In this document: one piece after another, positions 59,017 to 64,000 of the stretch
Layout of the letters: each line of letters opens with the position of its first letter
Numbering within the stretch: position 1 is the first letter of the stretch
Source of the DNA: CAVQGZ01 sp963714455
GTDB lineage: Bacteria > Actinomycetota > Actinomycetes > Jiangellales > Jiangellaceae
DNA: 64,000 nt
Assembly (NCBI GenBank): GCA_963714455.1
Contig: CAVQON010000012.1
Coordinates: 62,001 to 126,000, forward strand
Direction of reading: 5' to 3'
Notes under the pieces: generated by a model
The model's database searches: none
Told to the model about the DNA's origin: nothing
What the model saw: only the letters and a program-made list of their open reading frames with translations
Program-made: the position numbers and the translations under genes

Positions 59017-59765
59017 GTCGACGTCTCGGTCTGGACCGTCAGCTCGTCCAGGCGACTGACCACGATGTCGGCCCCGCCCGCAGCTAGGCGCTCGCCGTGC
59101 TCGGCGTCGACCCGGTTCACGCCGATCGTCAGCGCGAACCCGCCGGCGGCTCCGGCCGCCACGCCGGAGACGGCGTCCTCGACGATGGCTGTCGTGGCCA
59201 GCTCGCCGCCGACCCGTTTCATGGCTTCGATGAACACGTCGGGCGCGGGCTTGCCCGGCAGCTTCATCTCGGCGGCGACGATGCCGTCGACGCGCACCTC
59301 GAACAGGTCGAGCAGGCCGGCCCCGCCGAGCACAGGGACGGCATTGCGTGACGCGGTGATGAGTGCCGTGTGCACGCCCGCGTCGGTCAGGGCCCGGATG
59401 AAGTCGATCGTGTCGTCGAACGCGGTGACGCCGTCGCTCTCCAGGATCGCGAGAAAGTAGCTGTTCTTGGCCTGCGCCAGCTCGTTCACCAGGTCAGGCA
59501 CCGGGTCGATGCCCCGCGAGGCAAGAAACGCGGCGACACCGTCCTCGCGGCGCTTGCCGTCGACGTAGGCGAGGTAGTCGGTCTCGGTGAACTCGACGAA
59601 CTCCTCCCCGGACTCCTGCGACCGGCGCGTGAGGTAGTCGTCGAAGAGCTGCTTCCACGCCACTCTGTGCACCGTGGCGGTGTCGGTGATCACCCCATCC
59701 ATGTCGAACACGACGGTCGCAACGGGGACGGGGGCGGCCAACAGGGGGCTGGTGAGTTGCGTCAC
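59013..59765 (-). CDS. beta-phosphoglucomutase-like HAD enzyme
   Basis: A 250-residue HAD subfamily IA protein with VVFDMDGVITDTATVH (nucleophile Asp and acid Asp two residues later), YVDGKRREDGVAAFLASRG in the cap, LITASRNA, LPGKPAPDVFIEAM (Lys) and IVEDAVSGVAAGAAGGF. It converts beta-glucose-1-phosphate to glucose-6-phosphate. Stop overlaps the GH65 start (ATGA), so the phosphorylase product passes directly to it. GTG 59765 start. Confidence 0.92.
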   Translation of the reverse strand: MTQLTSPLLAAPVPVATVVFDMDGVITDTATVHRVAWKQLFDDYLTRRSQESGEEFVEFTETDYLAYVDGKRREDGVAAFLASRGIDPVPDLVNELAQAKNSYFLAILESDGVTAFDDTIDFIRALTDAGVHTALITASRNAVPVLGGAGLLDLFEVRVDGIVAAEMKLPGKPAPDVFIEAMKRVGGELATTAIVEDAVSGVAAGAAGGFALTIGVNRVDAEHGERLAAGGADIVVSRLDELTVQTETST

Positions 59766-59799
59766 CAGGACACTCTGGCACGAGTTGAGACGTCGTGGG

Positions 59800-60747
59800 T
59801 CAGGGACTTTGGTCGTCAGTCGACGGTGCCGGGGTGCCCATGAGTCGGCGGACGACCCAGACGAGCCCCATCACGACGACGGCGACGAGCAGCGTCGTCA
59901 GGTACGCCGAGCGCAGCAGCGCCGTCACTTGGTCGAACACGGCGGCGCGGGCGTCGAGCGGCAGCACGGCGCCCGGGTCGGTCAGGTAGAAGGCGCGTAC
60001 CAGCGCCAGACATCCACCGAGCAGCAGGGAGCCGAGCGCCACCGCGCCGGCCGCGATCGCGAGCCCGGACGTCCGTCGTGGTGCCACCAGCACGACTGCG
60101 ATGCCGAGAGCCAGCGCGACCGCCCACATCCAGCCGCCGACCGCGTCGAGCAGCCGCAAGCCCGCCTGGACGAGGGGCAGGGCGTCGCTGGAGAACACGA
60201 CGAAGGTGGCCTCGACGTCAGGGACGAGGCCGGCCACAGTGCCGAGGCCCGCCTCGGTGAGCGCATCCTTGGCCGCCTGGACGAACGCCTCACCGCGCAC
60301 GCTCACGTCGGAGTCGCCGACCGTCACGAGATCGCCCTCGCCCAGGAGCGCCGCCACGACGAGCTCGTGCGAGCTGCGGTTGGCGCTCTCCCACGCCTCG
60401 GCGAACCTGTCACTGACCACGACCCGCCCCACCTGCTCGCGCACCAGGGTGTCGAGCCGCTCCAGGACGTCGTCGAGCAGCCCCTCGAGGGGACCGACAG
60501 CCAGGTCGCGCAGGGCCGAGACGTCGACGGCGTCGGTCACCTGCTCGCTGATCTGGTCGGCCAGCGCGGCCTGCACGGCGGGGTCGTCCACGAGTGGAGC
60601 AACGGTGGCGACGTAGGCGTCGGTGTCGAGAACGACGACACGCACCCACGCGCCGGCGACGGCCAGCGGCGTGAGCACGACGAGCAACGCCGCAAGCACC
60701 CAGGCGACGACCCAGCGCGAGTGGCCGGTGCCGTCCCGCCGGCTCAT
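59800..60747 (-). CDS. membrane protein in the trehalose operon
   Basis: A 315-residue integral membrane protein. An N-terminal helix (VVAWVLAALLVVLTPLAVAG) is followed by a large extracytoplasmic helical region (about 35-185; LADQISEQVTDAV and DVLERLDTLVREQVGRVV) and three C-terminal helices (206-228, 232-252, 283-303). No family is recognised; the pattern matches actinobacterial uncharacterised membrane proteins. It starts 3 bp after otsB, so it is co-transcribed. Confidence 0.75.
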   Translation of the reverse strand: MSRRDGTGHSRWVVAWVLAALLVVLTPLAVAGAWVRVVVLDTDAYVATVAPLVDDPAVQAALADQISEQVTDAVDVSALRDLAVGPLEGLLDDVLERLDTLVREQVGRVVVSDRFAEAWESANRSSHELVVAALLGEGDLVTVGDSDVSVRGEAFVQAAKDALTEAGLGTVAGLVPDVEATFVVFSSDALPLVQAGLRLLDAVGGWMWAVALALGIAVVLVAPRRTSGLAIAAGAVALGSLLLGGCLALVRAFYLTDPGAVLPLDARAAVFDQVTALLRSAYLTTLLVAVVVMGLVWVVRRLMGTPAPSTDDQSP

Positions 60748-60750
60748 GTC

Positions 60751-61584
60751 TTAGCCGGCGGCAGCGGCGATGGCCTGGTCGAGGGCCCGCAGCGTCTCCA
60801 GCACGCCGGGCGGACCGTCCACGAGCAGGTCGGCTGCGTCGCGCAGACCCGCCGGTGTCTCCGGGGAGTCGCTGCACACGACCATCCCGGCCACGCCCTG
60901 CTCGCGCAGCTCGGCGATGGCCGCGACGGCCGGCAGGTCGCCGAGGTCGTCCCCGCCGAACAGCACGGCCCGCCGGTCGAGCTCGGCGACGACGGTGCGC
61001 AGGGCACCGCCCTTGTCGATCCCCGCCGGACGGATCTCGAGCACGTACCGTCCGGGAACCAGCTCGAGCCCGCACTCGTCGGCCAGCGCCTGGGCCATGG
61101 GCTTGGCCGCCTCGAACGCCGCGGTGGGGTCGGCAGCGTTGCGCGTGTGCAGGGCGACGGCGTGGTGCTTGTCCTCGACGGTCATGCCGCGGTCGTGGGC
61201 GGCCACGTAGTCGGTGAGCCGTGCCCGGGCCGTCACCACGCCGGGGCTCACGTCCGGCGAGCTGACCACGCCGTCCGCCCACCGCTGCAACCCGTAGTGA
61301 CCGAGGATGGTGATGCCGGGGACGGCCGCCAGCCCGCCCAGGGACAGGGCGGCCTCGACCGGACGGCCGGTGATGATCGCGACGCGCACCCCGCGCCCGG
61401 CGAGGGCGCTCAGCGCGTCCACGATGCCGGGCTGGGCGACGGCGTCCTCGGGCCGCGCGACGATCGGCGCGAGGGTGCCGTCGTAGTCCAGGGCGACGAG
61501 GCCCGCGTCGGGTCTGGCTACCAGGGCAGCCCATGCGTCGCGGGCGGCGGGAGTGGTCAGCGCGGTACTCGGGTCCTTCGGCAC
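60751..61584 (-). CDS. otsB: trehalose-6-phosphate phosphatase
   Basis: A 277-residue HAD phosphatase finishing trehalose synthesis. ALDYDGTLAPIVARPEDA is motif I with the family-specific extension, ITGRPVE motif II, GHYGLQRW the substrate region, EIRPAGIDKGGALRTVVAEL motif III, and LFGGDDLGDLPAV motif IV. GTG 61584 has TACCGT 6 nt upstream. It diverges from otsA, whose product makes its substrate. Confidence 0.95.
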   Translation of the reverse strand: MPKDPSTALTTPAARDAWAALVARPDAGLVALDYDGTLAPIVARPEDAVAQPGIVDALSALAGRGVRVAIITGRPVEAALSLGGLAAVPGITILGHYGLQRWADGVVSSPDVSPGVVTARARLTDYVAAHDRGMTVEDKHHAVALHTRNAADPTAAFEAAKPMAQALADECGLELVPGRYVLEIRPAGIDKGGALRTVVAELDRRAVLFGGDDLGDLPAVAAIAELREQGVAGMVVCSDSPETPAGLRDAADLLVDGPPGVLETLRALDQAIAAAAG

Positions 61585-61590
61585 CCCACC

Positions 61591-61615
61591 ACGGTAGTGC
61601 CGAGCGCGTTACGGT
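61591..61615. promoter_or_regulatory. divergent otsB/otsA promoters
   Basis: Minus strand TACCGT (61596-61591), 6 nt before the otsB GTG, predicts a leaderless otsB mRNA. Plus strand TACGGT (61610-61615) would give otsA a leader of about 20 nt containing GAGAGGGG. The two hexamers are 13 bp apart. Confidence 0.5.
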
Positions 61616-61641
61616 GGGTGGCGCACGAGAGGGGTGCCGCC

Positions 61642-63069
<1,428 letters not shown>

Positions 63070-63070
63070 C

Positions 63071-63076
63071 TACCCT
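63071..63076 (+). promoter_or_regulatory. leaderless -10 for the PEBP gene
   Basis: TACCCT, 7 nt before ATG 63084, just after the otsA stop. Confidence 0.5.
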
Positions 63077-63083
63077 TGCCCGC

Positions 63084-63623
63084 ATGAACCTGCAGCGCAC
63101 TCCTGCACCGAGCCCGTACGACTTTCTGCCGGTGGTGCCCTCGTTCGCCGTGTCGAGCGACGACGTGGTCGACGGCGAGCAGATGCCGCTGACGTTCGCG
63201 CACAGCAGCGCCGGCGGGGACGACCTGAGCCCGCAGCTGTCGTGGTCAGGGTTCCCCGACGAGACGGCCGGGTTTGCCGTGACCTGCTTCGACCCCGACG
63301 CGCCGACCGGCTCGGGCTGGTGGCACTGGGTGCTGCTGGACGTCCCCGTCACCGTCACGTCGTTGAGCCGCGGCGCCGGTGGCCCGGACGGTTCCGGTCT
63401 TCCGGACGGCGCCTGGCAGCTCACCAACTCCTACGGGACGCCCGCCTACGGCGGTGCGGCGCCGCCGCCGAACGACCACCCGCACAAGTACTTCTTCGCG
63501 GTGCACGCCCTCGACGTAGCCACGCTCGGCATCGACGCGTCGGTCTCCCAAGAGGTCGCCGGCTTCAATCTCACCGCGCACACCATCGCCCGGGGCCTGC
63601 TCGTCCCCACCTACACCCACTAG
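63084..63623 (+). CDS. YbhB/YbcL-type PEBP (Raf-kinase-inhibitor-like) protein
   Basis: A 179-residue PEBP-fold protein. DDLSPQLSWSGFPDETAGFA, CFDPDAPTGSGWWHWVLLDV (ligand pocket with DPDAP), and NDHPHKYFFAVHALDV are the family hallmarks. It may bind phosphorylated or anionic ligands; role unknown. Its TAG shares a base with the next GTG. Confidence 0.93.
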   Translation: MNLQRTPAPSPYDFLPVVPSFAVSSDDVVDGEQMPLTFAHSSAGGDDLSPQLSWSGFPDETAGFAVTCFDPDAPTGSGWWHWVLLDVPVTVTSLSRGAGGPDGSGLPDGAWQLTNSYGTPAYGGAAPPPNDHPHKYFFAVHALDVATLGIDASVSQEVAGFNLTAHTIARGLLVPTYTH

Positions 63624-64000
63624 TGGCCGCCGACACCTCCGGCCGGGTGGTCGTCCCGGCGTCGGCGCCGCTCGCGCTGCGCGGACTCGGGATCGCATCG
63701 ATGTTGTTGGGCGTGGTGCTCGTCGCGGCGCTTGTCGTGGCCGCTGTGCTGGAGGGCTCGGCGCGGACGTTCGTGCTGGTGCTGCTCACCGTCGTCGGTG
63801 TCCCGCTGATCGGGGCGGTGCTGACCCAGGTGTTTCGCCTGCTCGGCTGGGGGGCGCGGTTCGTGCACTCCCCGAAGGGGTTCGAGAACCACACGAGCCT
63901 GTTCGGCGTGGGTCGTCGCTCGGCGGCCTGGACCGAGGTGACCGGGCTGCGCGAGGTCTCCGACGTGCTGATGATCGAGCTGGGCGACAAGCGGAGCCTC
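63623..64000 (+). CDS. membrane protein, truncated by window end
   Basis: 126 codons from GTG 63623 to the window edge. An Ala/Val-rich N-terminus precedes two hydrophobic helices (about 20-48 and 52-75), then a PH-like segment GFENHTSLFGVGRRSAAWTE and VTGLREVSDVLMIELGD. This suggests a small membrane protein with a bacterial PH-type domain. The C-terminus is not visible. Confidence 0.65.
   Translation, partial: MAADTSGRVVVPASAPLALRGLGIASMLLGVVLVAALVVAAVLEGSARTFVLVLLTVVGVPLIGAVLTQVFRLLGWGARFVHSPKGFENHTSLFGVGRRSAAWTEVTGLREVSDVLMIELGDKRSL

Noticed and set aside
57112..59460. A 782-codon open frame antisense to GH65 and beta-PGM
   Set aside because: It spans two confirmed overlapping genes and has no motifs.

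Overview
The window is chromosomal DNA from a GC-rich actinobacterium (Actinomycetota). The lineage signals agree: the gyrB end followed by gyrA and a DUF3566 membrane protein; the conserved origin-side cell-wall block crgA / DUF881 / trpG / pknB / pbpA / rodA / pstP / fhaB / fhaA; a mycothiol ligase (MshC); and a proteasome activator (Bpa). GTG starts are common, as are 4-base ATGA/GTGA gene overlaps. At least fourteen genes carry a TANNNT hexamer 6-7 nt before the start codon, the signature of leaderless actinobacterial transcripts. The genus cannot be fixed from the sequence alone. A separate pknA is absent from its usual place between pknB and pbpA.

Layout. 1-15.3 kb: origin-proximal core with gyrBA, tRNA-Ile, a tiny DLW-39 gene, tRNA-Ala, ppiA, a rhomboid protease that appears to start at CTG, crgA, and a minus-strand signalling and septation operon (fhaA>fhaB>pstP>rodA>pbpA>pknB), followed by tRNA-Leu. 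15.5-25.4 kb: small redox and housekeeping genes (iron alcohol dehydrogenase, two ABM-fold proteins, geranylgeranyl reductase, EcsC, Aat, a Fpg/Nei glycosylase), two lipoproteins (one a subtilisin-inhibitor-like protein) and an AAA ATPase with a tandem operator-like repeat. 25.4-28.1 kb: the most accessory-looking part. An MFS transporter fused to a cyclic-nucleotide-binding domain lies between two identical 20-bp sequences, next to the decayed end of an M20 peptidase/AbgT transporter locus. 28.1-44.2 kb: SCP2-like protein, esterase, MalQ, an ABC-F ATPase, LemA/DUF2207, an FAD oxidase, a SEC-C protein, a SulP transporter, pheA, serS and a HAD phosphatase. 44.2-55.2 kb: a compact minus-strand mshC / nucleosidase / trpB2 unit, bpa, quinone oxidoreductase, K+ channel, fabG-like SDR, nitrilase-type amidase, a polyphosphate-glucokinase-like ROK kinase and a DEAD-box helicase. 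56.5-64 kb: tRNA-Ser, then a trehalose block in which otsA diverges from an otsB / membrane protein / beta-PGM / GH65 phosphorylase operon, then a PEBP protein and a truncated membrane protein.

How the genes work together. The clearest functional units are three. (1) The FHA/kinase/phosphatase/PBP/SEDS operon controls elongation and septation. (2) The 56.6-63 kb block could both make trehalose (OtsA/OtsB) and break it phosphorolytically (GH65 + beta-PGM); glucose released by GH65 could be recovered by the ROK glucokinase at 53 kb, and MalQ at 30 kb acts on related glucans. (3) mshC, the nucleosidase and trpB2 are packed as one transcription unit. No CRISPR array, transposase, integrase or prophage gene was seen. 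The most unusual signals are the MFS-cNMP locus with its flanking 20-bp repeats and pseudogene, the CTG-started rhomboid, a DnaA-box cluster outside oriC, the shared membrane anchor of two tiny proteins flanking tRNA-Ala, three degenerate 31-bp repeats near 44.3 kb, and the pervasive leaderless-promoter pattern.
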